In this document: one piece after another, positions 15,961 to 24,731 of the stretch
How positions within the stretch are numbered: position 1 is the stretch's first letter
Layout of the letters: every line of letters begins with the position of its first letter
Assembly (NCBI RefSeq): GCF_025567165.1
Contig: NZ_JAOQKC010000014.1
Location: 24,194 to 88,193 of the forward strand
Direction of reading: 5' to 3'
DNA from: Laedolimicola ammoniilytica
Lineage (GTDB): Bacteria > Bacillota > Clostridia > Lachnospirales > Lachnospiraceae
DNA length: 64,000 bases
Position numbers and translations under genes: made by a program
Notes under the pieces: generated by a model
What the model saw: only the letters and a program-made list of their open reading frames with translations
Told to the model about the DNA's origin: nothing
Database searches by the model: none

Positions 15961-16932
15961 ATGAGAGGAAGGCAGATGGCGGTCTGCAGCGGAGAACGGG
16001 AGTATGTGCGGCGGTTTGTGGAGTTTGCGAACCGGCGGCAGGCTTCCATGCTGGCAGTCCATGGATTTACCGACAGTGGGGAGCTTTCCGCGTATACAAA
16101 AGAACACCCGGTGGATATTCTGCTTTTGTCGGAGGAGCTGGCGTGTGATTTGCCGAAGAAAAAGGAATACGGAACTGTCATTCTGTTGTCGGGGGAGGAG
16201 TATCAGGCTGTTCCCCAGACAGAATATCCGATCATCTACAAGTACCAGTCCTGTCCGCAGATTCTGAGACAGGCCATGGATTTCTATGCGGAGCAGGCGG
16301 CTGCAGTTCCGGGTGTGGTGCTTCGCAGGGAAAAGATGAAGTGTATCGGCGTCTACTCGCCGGTGGGGAGAACCGGCCAGACCGGCTTTGCCCTGGCGCT
16401 GGGGAAGGAGATTGCGAAGAAGAAGCGGACACTGTACCTGAATCTGGAGGAATATTCCGGGTTCTCCGAGCTGTATCCTACGGAGGAGGGCTGGACATTA
16501 TCGGAGCTATTGTACTTTCTGAAGCAGGGGAAACCGGCCTTCGGCTGGAAACTGGAGGGATTGATTCGCTCCTTGGGCGAGCTGGATTATATTCCGCCGC
16601 TTCATTCCCCGGTGGAGTATGAGCAGGTAAAGCGGGAGGACTGGAAGGAGCTTCTGGAGCTTTTAGGCCGGGAGAGCCGCTATGAGGTGGTGATTCTGGA
16701 TCTGAGCGGGGTCGTGGACGGCTGGTATGAACTACTGGAGGAGTGCAGCTGCGTTTACACGCCAGTGGAGAAGGACGAGACTGCGAAAGCAAAGCTGCGG
16801 CAGTACGAGGAGACCATGAAGCTGCTGGAGCTGGAAGAAGTACTGGAGCGGACACAGAAGCTGGAATTGTCCACCTATGACGGACTGGAGCTGCTGGTGA
16901 AGGCCGAAGGAAAAAGGTGGTGCGAGCCGTGA
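15961..16932 (+). CDS. CpaE/TadZ-like MinD-family protein of the Tad pilus
   Basis: Probable pilus-localising protein, 323 residues: an N-terminal receiver-like region with CxxDxLLL-type pattern (PVDILLLSEELA near residue 45), then a ParA/MinD-like domain from about residue 120 (CIGVYSPVGRTGQTGFALAL), with VVILDLSGVVDGW as the Walker B-like strand near residue 245. The Walker A loop has Gln where the invariant Lys should be, so ATP hydrolysis may be lost. It overlaps cpaF by 16 bases. An ATG at 15976 behind GAGGAAGG is an alternative start. Identification rests on fold and on the following Tad genes. Confidence 0.75.
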   Translation: MRGRQMAVCSGEREYVRRFVEFANRRQASMLAVHGFTDSGELSAYTKEHPVDILLLSEELACDLPKKKEYGTVILLSGEEYQAVPQTEYPIIYKYQSCPQILRQAMDFYAEQAAAVPGVVLRREKMKCIGVYSPVGRTGQTGFALALGKEIAKKKRTLYLNLEEYSGFSELYPTEEGWTLSELLYFLKQGKPAFGWKLEGLIRSLGELDYIPPLHSPVEYEQVKREDWKELLELLGRESRYEVVILDLSGVVDGWYELLEECSCVYTPVEKDETAKAKLRQYEETMKLLELEEVLERTQKLELSTYDGLELLVKAEGKRWCEP

Positions 16933-18086
16933 GAAAGGACTGGGAAAAGTGGTCCCGGGAGCTTCGAAAACGGGTACAGGAGCAGCTCGATCTGTCCAGA
17001 GAACTGTCGGATGAGGAAGTGCAGGAGCTGATTGACCGGGAGATCCTGAAGACAAGCCGGGAGAACTGTCTGCTTCTGGAGGAAAAGTTGCGGCTGCAAA
17101 AGGAACTTTTCAATTCCATGCGCCGTCTGGATATGCTTCAGGAGCTGATCGAAGATCCGGATGTGACCGAGATTATGGTGAACGGGCCCCGGGATATCTT
17201 TATCGAGCGGAGCGGGCGGCTGACCCGCTGGGAGCGGTGCTTTTCTTCCAAGGGGAAGCTGGAGGACGTGGTGCAGCAGATCGTCAGTTTCTGTAACCGA
17301 AGCGTCTCCAAGGCTAACCCGATCGCGGACGCGCGTCTGGCGGACGGATCACGCGTCAATATCGTGCTGGATCCGGTGGCGCTGAACGGGCCTGTAGTGA
17401 CGATTCGTCGGTTCCCGAAGGAGCCGGTGCGGATGCGGCAGCTGCTGGAATGGGGATCCATAAGCGCGGATGCCGCGGCATTTTTACAGCAGGTGGTGAA
17501 GGCAGGTTACAACATCTTTGTGAGCGGCGGAACCGGATCCGGAAAAACCACCGTGCTGAACGCCCTGTCAGAATATATTCCGTCGGACGAACGGATTATT
17601 ACCATTGAGGATAATGCGGAGTTGCAGCTGGACCGGGTGACGAATCTGGTAACACTTGAGGCGAGAAATGCCAACCTGGAGGGCGAGCGGGAAATTACGA
17701 TTCGGGATTTGATCAAAACTTCTTTACGAATGCGTCCTGATCGGATCATCGTCGGTGAGATCCGCGGGGCAGAGGCCATCGATATGCTGCAGGCTATGAA
17801 TACAGGACATGACGGATCTTTGAGCACAGGCCACGCCAACAGTCCCGGGGACATGTTGTCCCGTCTGGAGACCATGGTGCTGATGGGTATGGATCTGCCG
17901 CTTACGGCAGTACGGCGTCAGATAGCGTCGGGGGTAGACCTGATCGTGCACCTGGGACGTCTCAGGGACGGCAGCCGGAAGGTTTTGGAGATCGTGGAGC
18001 TGGACGGCATGGAGCAGGGGAGATCCGCCTGCGGCCCCTCTTCACTTTTGAGGAAGAGCCGGGTCAGGAGAAGGCGGCGAGGATAA
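16917..18086 (+). CDS. cpaF: CpaF/TadA pilus assembly ATPase, 3' end frameshifted
   Basis: Secretion ATPase (VirB11/PulE superfamily) driving Flp pilus assembly. The N-terminal helical region runs to about residue 70; DVTEIMVNGP and the following segment form the N-terminal domain; Walker A is GGTGSGKTTVLNAL near residue 205, the Asp box is ITIEDNAELQL, Walker B lies in RPDRIIVGEIRG, and the His box is STGHANSPGDMLSRLETM. After LDGMEQG the frame runs into RSACGPSS and ends at 18086. One extra base at the G run 18017-18020 would restore EIRLRPLFTFEEEP and end at 18160, the family-like C-terminus, just before tadB. The start is GTG 16917 (GTG 16920 or 16929 also possible). Confidence 0.9.
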   Translation: MVRAVRKDWEKWSRELRKRVQEQLDLSRELSDEEVQELIDREILKTSRENCLLLEEKLRLQKELFNSMRRLDMLQELIEDPDVTEIMVNGPRDIFIERSGRLTRWERCFSSKGKLEDVVQQIVSFCNRSVSKANPIADARLADGSRVNIVLDPVALNGPVVTIRRFPKEPVRMRQLLEWGSISADAAAFLQQVVKAGYNIFVSGGTGSGKTTVLNALSEYIPSDERIITIEDNAELQLDRVTNLVTLEARNANLEGEREITIRDLIKTSLRMRPDRIIVGEIRGAEAIDMLQAMNTGHDGSLSTGHANSPGDMLSRLETMVLMGMDLPLTAVRRQIASGVDLIVHLGRLRDGSRKVLEIVELDGMEQGRSACGPSSLLRKSRVRRRRRG

Positions 18087-18165
18087 AAGGAAGCCTTTAT
18101 AAGAAAGGGGAGCTTCTGCATACCGGGAAGCTCCGGGCGGCGGGAATAGGAGGCGGATAGGCAGT

Positions 18166-18903
18166 ATGGATTATCGGACTTATCGCTTCAGCAGACGGGA
18201 ATATCTGCGTTACGGGCTGGAGACCGTTGGGATCACCGGAGTGGTGGCCTTCTGCTTTTATAATTCCCTGATTGCCCTGGCCCTGTGGCCTGTAGTGGCG
18301 TTCTGGTATCTGCGGGAAAAGAAAGGCGTCCTTCTGGCGAAGCGCAAAGCTGCGCTGAAGGGTCAGTTCAAGGATGCGGTGCAGGCCATAGCCGCCGCGT
18401 TGGCTGCGGGCTATTCCGTGGAAAATGCGGTGCGGGAGGCCGGGAAGGATCTGCGGCTGCTCTATGAAGAGCGGACCGATATGGTACAGGAGCTGGCAGC
18501 CATGGAGCGGCGGATGGATTCCAACCAGACTCTGGAGGCGGCAGTGCAGGATTTTGCGGAGCGCAGCGGTCTTCCCGAGGCGGAGACCTTTGCGGAGATC
18601 TTTGCAGTGGGAAAGCGAAGCGGCGGGGATCTTATCGGGATTTTGGAAGACACGGCGCGGACTATCGCCCAGACTGTGGAGACGGAGCGAGCCATCGATG
18701 CCGCATTGGCCTCCCGGCGCTATGAGCAGAAGATTATGAATCTGATTCCGTTCGTGATTGTCATGTATCTGCGAATGGGCTGTCCGGGCTTTATGGAGCC
18801 GGTCTATGGTAATGTGGTCGGGGTGTGCGTGATGACAGGGTGCCTGGGGTTGTATCTGGCGGCCTGGTACCTGGGAAAGCGGATGCTGGAAATCGAGGTG
18901 TAG
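18166..18903 (+). CDS. tadB: TadB-like type II secretion F domain membrane protein
   Basis: Inner-membrane platform protein of the Tad pilus, 245 residues. Two hydrophobic segments lie near residues 20-45, and two more near the C-terminus (LIPFVIVMYLRMG and the final MTGCLGLYLAAWYLG). The cytoplasmic T2SSF domain includes AAALAAGYSVENAVREAGKDL and LPEAETFAEIFAVGKRSGGDL, a very typical pattern. The ATG is preceded by AGGAGG, five bases after the restored cpaF stop and one base before tadC. Function by family and position. Confidence 0.92.
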   Translation: MDYRTYRFSRREYLRYGLETVGITGVVAFCFYNSLIALALWPVVAFWYLREKKGVLLAKRKAALKGQFKDAVQAIAAALAAGYSVENAVREAGKDLRLLYEERTDMVQELAAMERRMDSNQTLEAAVQDFAERSGLPEAETFAEIFAVGKRSGGDLIGILEDTARTIAQTVETERAIDAALASRRYEQKIMNLIPFVIVMYLRMGCPGFMEPVYGNVVGVCVMTGCLGLYLAAWYLGKRMLEIEV

Positions 18904-18904
18904 C

Positions 18905-20251
18905 GTGAAGCTGTTGGAGAAGATGAACCGGAGGCTGCTGGGAAAGGGCTATCCGGGCCGGGAGGCGGTAGCCGAGAACTTCCGGATTCTGAACACTGAG
19001 AAACAGGTGGATGAAAAACTGGAAGAATTTTACATAGAGAAGCTGAAGCTTCTGGCACTGGTGCTGCTTAGCGGCGTGCTTCTGACAGTCGTGTTGGCTG
19101 TGAGCGAGAGCAGAAGCTCCCTGTTGGAAGACGGATACTTCCTGCCCCGGCGGGAAAAGAGCTATACGCAGGAACTATGGGTGATTCCGGATAAGGAATC
19201 CGGAAAGGCGAAAGAAGAACTGACATTGGAGATAGAACCCCGGGGAATGACGGCGGAGCAGGTAAAAACTCTGCTGGCCGAGGAGACCGGGAAGATGGAA
19301 GGGTATATTCTGGGAAAAAACCGTTCTCTGGAAGAAGTACGGACGGATCTGAACCTGATCCGGGAGATAGAGGGGACGTCTGTCACCGTGGAGTGGGAGC
19401 TGGATTCCTACGAGGTCCTGAATCTGGATGGGAGTATTCGGAAGGACAAGGTGACGGAGGAAGGAACCATTGTAGGACTCCGGGGACGTCTGCAATGCGA
19501 AGGACAGGAGAGCGTCTATGAGGCTTATGTCCGGGTGCTGCCAGAGATCTTAAGTCCGATGCAGCAGTGGCAGGAGGCGCTCATGGCGGCCCTCCAGAGG
19601 CTGCAGGCCGAGACGAGGCTTGCGGAGCGGAAGGAGCTGCCGAAGGCTGTGGATGGCGTCAGCGTGAGTTGGAAGGAGAAAGAAAGTTCCACGGCGGGAC
19701 TGATCCCGGTTCTGACCCTGCTCTGTCTGGCACTGGTGTATACCGCAAAGGATCAGGAGCTGAAAAAACAGGTGCAGGAGCGGGAATGGGAGCTGCGGCG
19801 GGATTACGCGCAGATGGTCAGCAAGCTGGTATTGCTGATGGGCGCGGGAAGCGCGGTGCGGACGGCCTGGGAGACCATGGCGCGGGATTATGAGCGAAAG
19901 CGGGAAGCCGGAGGCGGACGGCGCTATGTCTACGAAGAGATGACGCTGGCCTGCCGGGAGCTGCAGAACGGCGTCTCGGAGGGACGGGCCTATGAGAACT
20001 TTGGGCTTCGCTGTCGGCTGCCCTGTTACCTGAAGCTGTCGGCCCTTCTGGAGCAGAATCTGAAAAAGGGAAATAAGGGGCTGACACAGATGCTGCAGGC
20101 AGAGGTGACCGAGGCTTTTGAGCAGCGGAAGGAGCTGGCCCGGGAGCAGGGGGAAAAAGCGTCCACAAGACTTTTATTTCCCATGGTGCTGATGCTGGCT
20201 GTGGTGATGCTTCTGGTGCTGATTCCGGCGGGCATGTCGATGCAGGTGTAG
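18905..20251 (+). CDS. TadC-like membrane protein with large inserted domain
   Basis: Second pilus platform protein, 448 residues, GTG start. One membrane segment near residues 40-60 (LALVLLSGVLLTVVLAV) is followed by about 200 mostly polar residues, then another membrane segment (LIPVLTLLCLALVY, about residue 270), a T2SSF-type cytoplasmic domain (YAQMVSKLVLLMGAGSAVRTA) and a final membrane segment rich in Leu, Val and Met. The polar insert would lie outside the membrane and is longer than in proteobacterial TadC. It begins one base after tadB. Assigned by the C-terminal T2SSF pattern and context. Confidence 0.82.
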   Translation: MKLLEKMNRRLLGKGYPGREAVAENFRILNTEKQVDEKLEEFYIEKLKLLALVLLSGVLLTVVLAVSESRSSLLEDGYFLPRREKSYTQELWVIPDKESGKAKEELTLEIEPRGMTAEQVKTLLAEETGKMEGYILGKNRSLEEVRTDLNLIREIEGTSVTVEWELDSYEVLNLDGSIRKDKVTEEGTIVGLRGRLQCEGQESVYEAYVRVLPEILSPMQQWQEALMAALQRLQAETRLAERKELPKAVDGVSVSWKEKESSTAGLIPVLTLLCLALVYTAKDQELKKQVQEREWELRRDYAQMVSKLVLLMGAGSAVRTAWETMARDYERKREAGGGRRYVYEEMTLACRELQNGVSEGRAYENFGLRCRLPCYLKLSALLEQNLKKGNKGLTQMLQAEVTEAFEQRKELAREQGEKASTRLLFPMVLMLAVVMLLVLIPAGMSMQV

Positions 20252-20273
20252 ACAGAGATAGGAGGAAAAGAAA

Positions 20274-20462
20274 ATGCGGTTATGGTACAGATGGAAGCGG
20301 TTATGGAGCAATCTCTGGGAGGACGAGCGGGGAATCGGAACCGTGGAGATGATTCTGATTTTGGTGGTATTGATTGCGCTGGTTCTGATTTTTAAGAGCA
20401 AGCTGACCTCTCTGGTCAATGAGATTTTCGATAAGATTACGAGCCAGAGCCGTCTGGTGTAG
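20274..20462 (+). CDS. flp: Flp1-family type IVb pilin
   Basis: Major pilin candidate, 62 residues. The prepilin peptidase site is DERG|IGTVEM: cleavage after Gly leaves Glu at +5, as in type IV pilins, and the mature protein begins with a hydrophobic helix (EMILILVVLIALVLIF) and ends in a short polar tail. A consensus AGGAGG ribosome site lies in front of the ATG. It is placed right after TadC and before DUF5702; the peptidase needed to mature it is encoded at 22803. The long basic and aromatic leader (MRLWYRWKRLWSNLW) is typical of the clostridial version. Confidence 0.92.
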   Translation: MRLWYRWKRLWSNLWEDERGIGTVEMILILVVLIALVLIFKSKLTSLVNEIFDKITSQSRLV

Positions 20463-20471
20463 GCTGGAGCG

Positions 20472-21863
20472 ATGATGCGCAGAAGGGGAGAAATCACGGT
20501 TTTCCTAAGTCTGCTGCTCTCGGTAGTGCTGTTTTTCTTTCAGGCGCTGTTTCAGTCGGCGGGGTATGCCCTGTTCCGCAGCCAGCTGGAGGAGGCACTG
20601 GAGCTCTGTGAGTACTCGGTGCTCTCGGAGTATCACCGGACACTGTGGGAACGGTACGAGCTTTTTTATCTGGATCTGGGCTACGGAGGCGGAGCGGAGA
20701 AGACGGCGTATCTGAATCAGCAGGCGGAGAAATATCTGAACCTGAACCTGAAGCCGGGGAAGGTAAAAGCTTTGGAGACCTGGGATTACGCACGGGCGAC
20801 GGATCAGAGGGGTATGGCTTACTATGAGCAGGCGGTATCAGTTATGAAGGCGAAGACGGGCGCTTCGCTTCTGGATAAGCTTGCGGAGTATGGGGAATAC
20901 GGGCAGCAGGCCGCCGATGGCGGCGCAGCCTATCAGGAGGCGGACAGCCGGGAGAGCCAGAAGCTGGAAGATTTAAGGAGGCGCAGGGAAGAAGAGGAGG
21001 AAAAGGGGACGCCCAACCCGGCGGATCAGGTGGAACAGCTGAAGCATGGCAGTATCCTGAATCTGGTACTGCAGGATCCGGGGGCTGTCTCCGGAAAACG
21101 TGCGGATTTGGCGGAAAGCCCGTCTAAGCGGACGCTTCCAGAGGGAGCAGGCCCGAGAGGACGCAATAAGCCCGGCGTAGTGAATGACGCCTGGTTTCTG
21201 GCCTATCTGCTGGAGCATTTCAGCTACGCGTCCGCATACCTGACAGGAGAGAGCGAGAGCGGGCCGTGGCTGGATTATCAGCTGGAATACCTGATAGCCG
21301 GGGAGGAGACGGATATCGCCAATCTGGAAGCGGTCTGCGGGCGGCTGCTGGCCATCCGGGAGGGTATGAACTATGCGTATCTGCTGTCGGATTCCGGAAA
21401 AGTAGCGGAGTGCGCCGCACTGGCGGCAGCCCTGGTGGGGGTGACCCTGATTCCGGGCCTGGTGGAGGCGGTGAAGCAGGTATTGCTGCTGGCCTGGGCT
21501 TTTGCGGAGAGTGTGCTGGATGTGCGGCTGCTGTTAAATGGAAAGCGGGTAGCCTTTCAGAAGGACGCTGCGACCTGGAAGCTCTCTTTAAGCGGAGCGC
21601 TGGAGCTGGAGGATTTGTCCGGGCTTGACGAGGCGGAAGACGCAGATGGTTTGTTATACCGGGATTATCTGGGGATCTTGCTGACCCTGACCGGTAGGGA
21701 GAAGCGGATCCTGCGGAGTCTGGACGCCATCGAAGGAGTAGTTTGGGAGGCGGATGGGCAGTGGTTCTATGTGGATCAGTGCATTGACGCTTTCCTTATC
21801 CGGACGGTCGTGAACGGCGGGCAGGAATACACGGCAGAACGGATGTTCTGCTACGAATGGTGA
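20472..21863 (+). CDS. DUF5702-type protein of the Tad locus
   Basis: 463-residue, membrane-anchored protein of unknown role that accompanies clostridial Tad loci. One N-terminal hydrophobic segment (EITVFLSLLLSVVLFFFQ) follows a basic MMRRRG start; the rest is predicted outside, with a charged low-complexity stretch near residues 155-185 (EEEEKGTPNPADQVEQ) and a second hydrophobic region near residues 315-355 (ALVGVTLIPGLVEAVKQVLL). ELCEYSVLSEYHRTLWERY near residue 45 matches the DUF5702 start as I recall it. It may be a minor pilin-like or tip component. Confidence 0.7.
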   Translation: MMRRRGEITVFLSLLLSVVLFFFQALFQSAGYALFRSQLEEALELCEYSVLSEYHRTLWERYELFYLDLGYGGGAEKTAYLNQQAEKYLNLNLKPGKVKALETWDYARATDQRGMAYYEQAVSVMKAKTGASLLDKLAEYGEYGQQAADGGAAYQEADSRESQKLEDLRRRREEEEEKGTPNPADQVEQLKHGSILNLVLQDPGAVSGKRADLAESPSKRTLPEGAGPRGRNKPGVVNDAWFLAYLLEHFSYASAYLTGESESGPWLDYQLEYLIAGEETDIANLEAVCGRLLAIREGMNYAYLLSDSGKVAECAALAAALVGVTLIPGLVEAVKQVLLLAWAFAESVLDVRLLLNGKRVAFQKDAATWKLSLSGALELEDLSGLDEAEDADGLLYRDYLGILLTLTGREKRILRSLDAIEGVVWEADGQWFYVDQCIDAFLIRTVVNGGQEYTAERMFCYEW

Positions 21864-21896
21864 AAATGAGGCAAAGGCAGGAAAAGGGGGTGTACC

Positions 21897-22799
21897 GTGA
21901 TGCTCTTTCGTACAGGGTTAAATCTGAAAAAATTCAACGCTCTCCAGGCAGCGGATGACGGCGCGACTGTTGATCTCATACATTTTCTTGAATCTTTATC
22001 TTGCTCTGAAAGCGGGAGAGTATCACGGTGTGCCTCCGGGAAACGGGGCAGTATGACCGTGGAGGCGGCGCTGGTATTTCCTGTTTTTTTGCTGACGGTG
22101 ACGGCTTTTGTGTATCTGCTGGCGATGACCCAGCTGAAGACGGAGGTGGGAAGGAGCCTGACGGACAGTGGAAAGCAGCTGGCAGAGATTGCGGAGTACG
22201 CGGATACAGCCGGAAGTATCGAATCTTCCGCAGCGGTTATACTATATGGAAAGCAGGAGCTGAAGGAATACCTGGATGGAAGGGTGGCGACTGCCATCTT
22301 GCAGGATGGCGTCGGGGGAATCTCGACCCTGGGAAGCAGCTGGGAAGAGGATACGGGGCTGATTACGCTTCAGGCCTCCTGTCAGGCGGTGTTCCCACCG
22401 GGGATTACCTGGTTTCATCCGATCCGGATCATGCAGAAACGAGTGGTGCGGGGCTGGATTGGTTTTGACGGGAGGGAGGAGTCCGGAGACTCCGAAAAAG
22501 AAGAGGTGGTCTATGTGACCGATTACGGAAGCGTGTACCATAAGGATTTGAGCTGCCGCTATCTGAAGCTGTCCATCCGGCAGAGCGATCTGTCGAAAGT
22601 ATCAGATCTGCGCAATGAATCCGGCGGCAAGTATTATCCCTGTGAGAAATGCTGGGAGAAAGGGGCAGATCGGGTGTTCCTGACGGAGGACGGAACCCGG
22701 TATCACCAGAGCCTGAACTGTTCCGCTCTGATTCGCGGGATTCATACGGTGCTGCTGTCGGAGACATTGCTGCCGCCCTGTTCGGTGTGTGGAGGTTGA
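21897..22799 (+). CDS. TadE-like pseudopilin with duplicated Cys-rich C-terminal motif
   Basis: 300-residue protein. The pilin-like core KRG|SMTVEAALVFPVFLL has Gly before the cleavage point and Glu at +5, as in TadE pseudopilins. The C-terminal 90 residues hold two similar units: VYHKDLSCRYL ... YYPCEKC and RYHQSLNCSAL ... LPPCSVC, each with one Cys, a gap and CxxC, a likely metal-binding or disulfide module. About 50 residues precede the pilin signal, which is unusual and poorly supported; the frame start at 21897 (GTG, then ATG) follows GGGGGTG, but a later non-ATG start is possible. Confidence 0.75.
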   Translation: MMLFRTGLNLKKFNALQAADDGATVDLIHFLESLSCSESGRVSRCASGKRGSMTVEAALVFPVFLLTVTAFVYLLAMTQLKTEVGRSLTDSGKQLAEIAEYADTAGSIESSAAVILYGKQELKEYLDGRVATAILQDGVGGISTLGSSWEEDTGLITLQASCQAVFPPGITWFHPIRIMQKRVVRGWIGFDGREESGDSEKEEVVYVTDYGSVYHKDLSCRYLKLSIRQSDLSKVSDLRNESGGKYYPCEKCWEKGADRVFLTEDGTRYHQSLNCSALIRGIHTVLLSETLLPPCSVCGG

Positions 22800-22802
22800 A
22801 CC

Positions 22803-23219
22803 ATGTGGAAGGAATATTATGTGGCCGCTCTGCTTTTTTTGAACGGCGTGTGGGACTGGAAAAAGAGAGAGGTGTGCCTTCCGAGTATTCTGGTCTCGCT
22901 GGCAGCAGGACTTGTGGGGGCCTGCTGGTATCAGGAACTGTCGATCCGGGAGCTGGCGGGAGGCCTGGGAATCGGCGTCGGGATGATGGTTTTGGCCTTT
23001 CTTACGAAGGGTGCTGTCGGACTGGGGGACGGGTGGCTTCTGTGCGCTACCGGCGTGCTGCTTGGGATGGCCGGAAATTTTGAGCTTCTGCTGATGGGTG
23101 CAGTGCTCTGCGCAGTGGTCCTTAGCGGCGGTCTGCTGCTGGGAAAAGCCCGTTGGAAGGATACCTTTCCTTTTGTGCCGTTTTTATGCGCAGCGCAGCT
23201 TTTGAGGATTTTGCTATGA
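22803..23219 (+). CDS. Prepilin peptidase (A24 family, TadV/CpaA type)
   Basis: Membrane aspartic protease that removes the leader from the Flp pilin and the TadE-like proteins of this locus. It has 138 residues with four to five hydrophobic segments and no N-methylating domain, as in TadV/CpaA. The two catalytic Asp are visible: the first in WDWKKREV near residue 19, the second in GLGDGW near residue 73 (the GxGD motif). The next gene overlaps its stop codon by four bases (ATGA). Confidence 0.88.
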   Translation: MWKEYYVAALLFLNGVWDWKKREVCLPSILVSLAAGLVGACWYQELSIRELAGGLGIGVGMMVLAFLTKGAVGLGDGWLLCATGVLLGMAGNFELLLMGAVLCAVVLSGGLLLGKARWKDTFPFVPFLCAAQLLRILL

Positions 23220-23632
23220 GTGTCAGGTGGAGACGGGGAAGCTTTACGGTGGAGGCTTCAATTTTGATGCCCTTTTTGATTCTGATTGTTTTTGTCATGG
23301 TGTGCCTGGGATTGTTCTGGCATGATCGAAGCGTGCTGGCTTCCTGTGCGGCTGAGCTGGCAGGCAAGGGGGCGGCACGGAAATATGAGACAGATGCCCA
23401 TCTGGAGAACTGGCTTACGACGGAGGTAGCGGGGCTTGTGGAAGGGCGGCTGTATCTGCTGAGTGTGACGGAGAGCGGAGCAAAGATTTCATGGGGAAAA
23501 ATCACAGTGACTTATACCGGGTACAGTCCGCTGCTTGGCGGGCTTAAGACCCGGGAGCAGGAGAGCGCGTCGCGGCACAATCCGGTGAGTACCCTTCGCA
23601 AAAGCAGGCAGATAAAAGAATTGGCGGAGTAA
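23216..23632 (+). CDS. TadE-like pseudopilin
   Basis: 138-residue protein with a pilin-like start: MSVRWRRG|SFTVEASILMP, Gly before the cut and Glu at +5, followed by a hydrophobic helix (LILIVFVMVCLGLFW). The remainder is an exported domain with no motif I recognise. The ATG at 23216 overlaps the peptidase stop (ATGA), which decides the start over an upstream in-frame ATG at 23153. It is the second TadE-like minor pilin of the operon. Confidence 0.85.
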   Translation: MSVRWRRGSFTVEASILMPFLILIVFVMVCLGLFWHDRSVLASCAAELAGKGAARKYETDAHLENWLTTEVAGLVEGRLYLLSVTESGAKISWGKITVTYTGYSPLLGGLKTREQESASRHNPVSTLRKSRQIKELAE

Positions 23633-23677
23633 CTGGTCGGGTATGGGCCAGTTATCTGGCAGGAAAGGTGTAGAGAG

Positions 23678-24724
23678 ATGGAGGTTAGCTACAGACGGGA
23701 GCTGGATCACAATTATCTGGTTCTGGAGGAAAAGGAATATGAGGAAAATTATCAGGTTCAGATGCTTTTGAAGAACCGGATTCCGGGTTTTCTGGAATGT
23801 CGGATGACCCGGGTGGATCGGGACGCTTCATTTTATTACGAGATCACTTCCCGGCAGAATCTGCGGTTGGTGCTGGAGCGGAAGCGTATCAGCCTGACAG
23901 AACTGGTGAAGCTTCTGGAGGGACTGGAAAATGCGGCCGCGACCTGCGAAGAGTATCTGCTGGATTCGGAACGGATCCTGTTGCAGCCGGATTTTATCTA
24001 TCTGGATCCGGATACCTGGAAGATTCGGGTGTGCTTCTATCCCTTTGAGGAGCAGGATATGGGAGGAGCGCTCCTGGGACTGGCGGAATATCTGCTGGAT
24101 CATCTGGACCGGCAGGACTCCGGCGCGGTGACGCTGGGGTATGAATTTTACCGGATGGCGGGCGAGGAGAATCCTTCCATCCGAAAGCTTCTGGAGGAAT
24201 GGGGCGAAGGTGTTGCAGGAAAGGACACGGAAGGACAGAGTGAAAGTCCGGATGTGGAAAAACAGGAGGAGAGGAAACCGGAACGTTTCTGCGGGGAGAC
24301 CGTGGAGCGCTCCGGTTCGGGGACGGTCCGCTATCGGGAAAGTCTGCCGGAGAACCGACTGGCTGAGAATTTCCCGGAGTGGGTGGATACGGCTTCCGGC
24401 GGCACCGCCTGCCTGGCTCATGTGCGGGAACCCGGGCTGTTCCTGCGAAGCGAGAGCGCGGCTTACCCGGATCTTCGTATCATGAAGGAAAGCTTCCTTG
24501 TGGGTAAGAAAAAAGACGCCGTAGACGGCTGGCTGAAGGTCCGGGGCATCTCCCGGATCCACGCCAAAATCTCCCGGGAAGAAGACTGCTACTATCTGAC
24601 CGATCTCAATTCCACCAATGGCACCTTCCTGAACGGTGGTCGTCTGGGCGTCAACGAAAAAGCCCGTCTGCGTCCCGGCGATTCGGTGGGATTTGCGGAT
24701 GTCCGGTATGTGGTGGAAGGGTAA
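23678..24724 (+). CDS. FHA-domain protein (DUF6382 plus FHA) closing the Tad operon
   Basis: 348-residue soluble protein. The N-terminal 170 residues (YRRELDHNYLVLEEKEY onward) match the DUF6382 type seen with clostridial FHA proteins; a charged linker follows (residues 185-240); the C-terminal FHA domain carries GISRIHAKI and LNSTNGTFLNGG, the phosphothreonine-binding signature. FHA domains read Ser/Thr phosphorylation, so the pilus may be under kinase control (inference). It follows the last TadE gene by 45 bases and is followed by a new promoter. Confidence 0.85.
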   Translation: MEVSYRRELDHNYLVLEEKEYEENYQVQMLLKNRIPGFLECRMTRVDRDASFYYEITSRQNLRLVLERKRISLTELVKLLEGLENAAATCEEYLLDSERILLQPDFIYLDPDTWKIRVCFYPFEEQDMGGALLGLAEYLLDHLDRQDSGAVTLGYEFYRMAGEENPSIRKLLEEWGEGVAGKDTEGQSESPDVEKQEERKPERFCGETVERSGSGTVRYRESLPENRLAENFPEWVDTASGGTACLAHVREPGLFLRSESAAYPDLRIMKESFLVGKKKDAVDGWLKVRGISRIHAKISREEDCYYLTDLNSTNGTFLNGGRLGVNEKARLRPGDSVGFADVRYVVEG

Positions 24725-24731
24725 AAGAAGC

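Noticed and set aside
15711..16148. 145-codon frame across the Tad operon start
   Set aside because: Overlaps the CpaE-like gene in another frame; composition is that of an out-of-frame translation.
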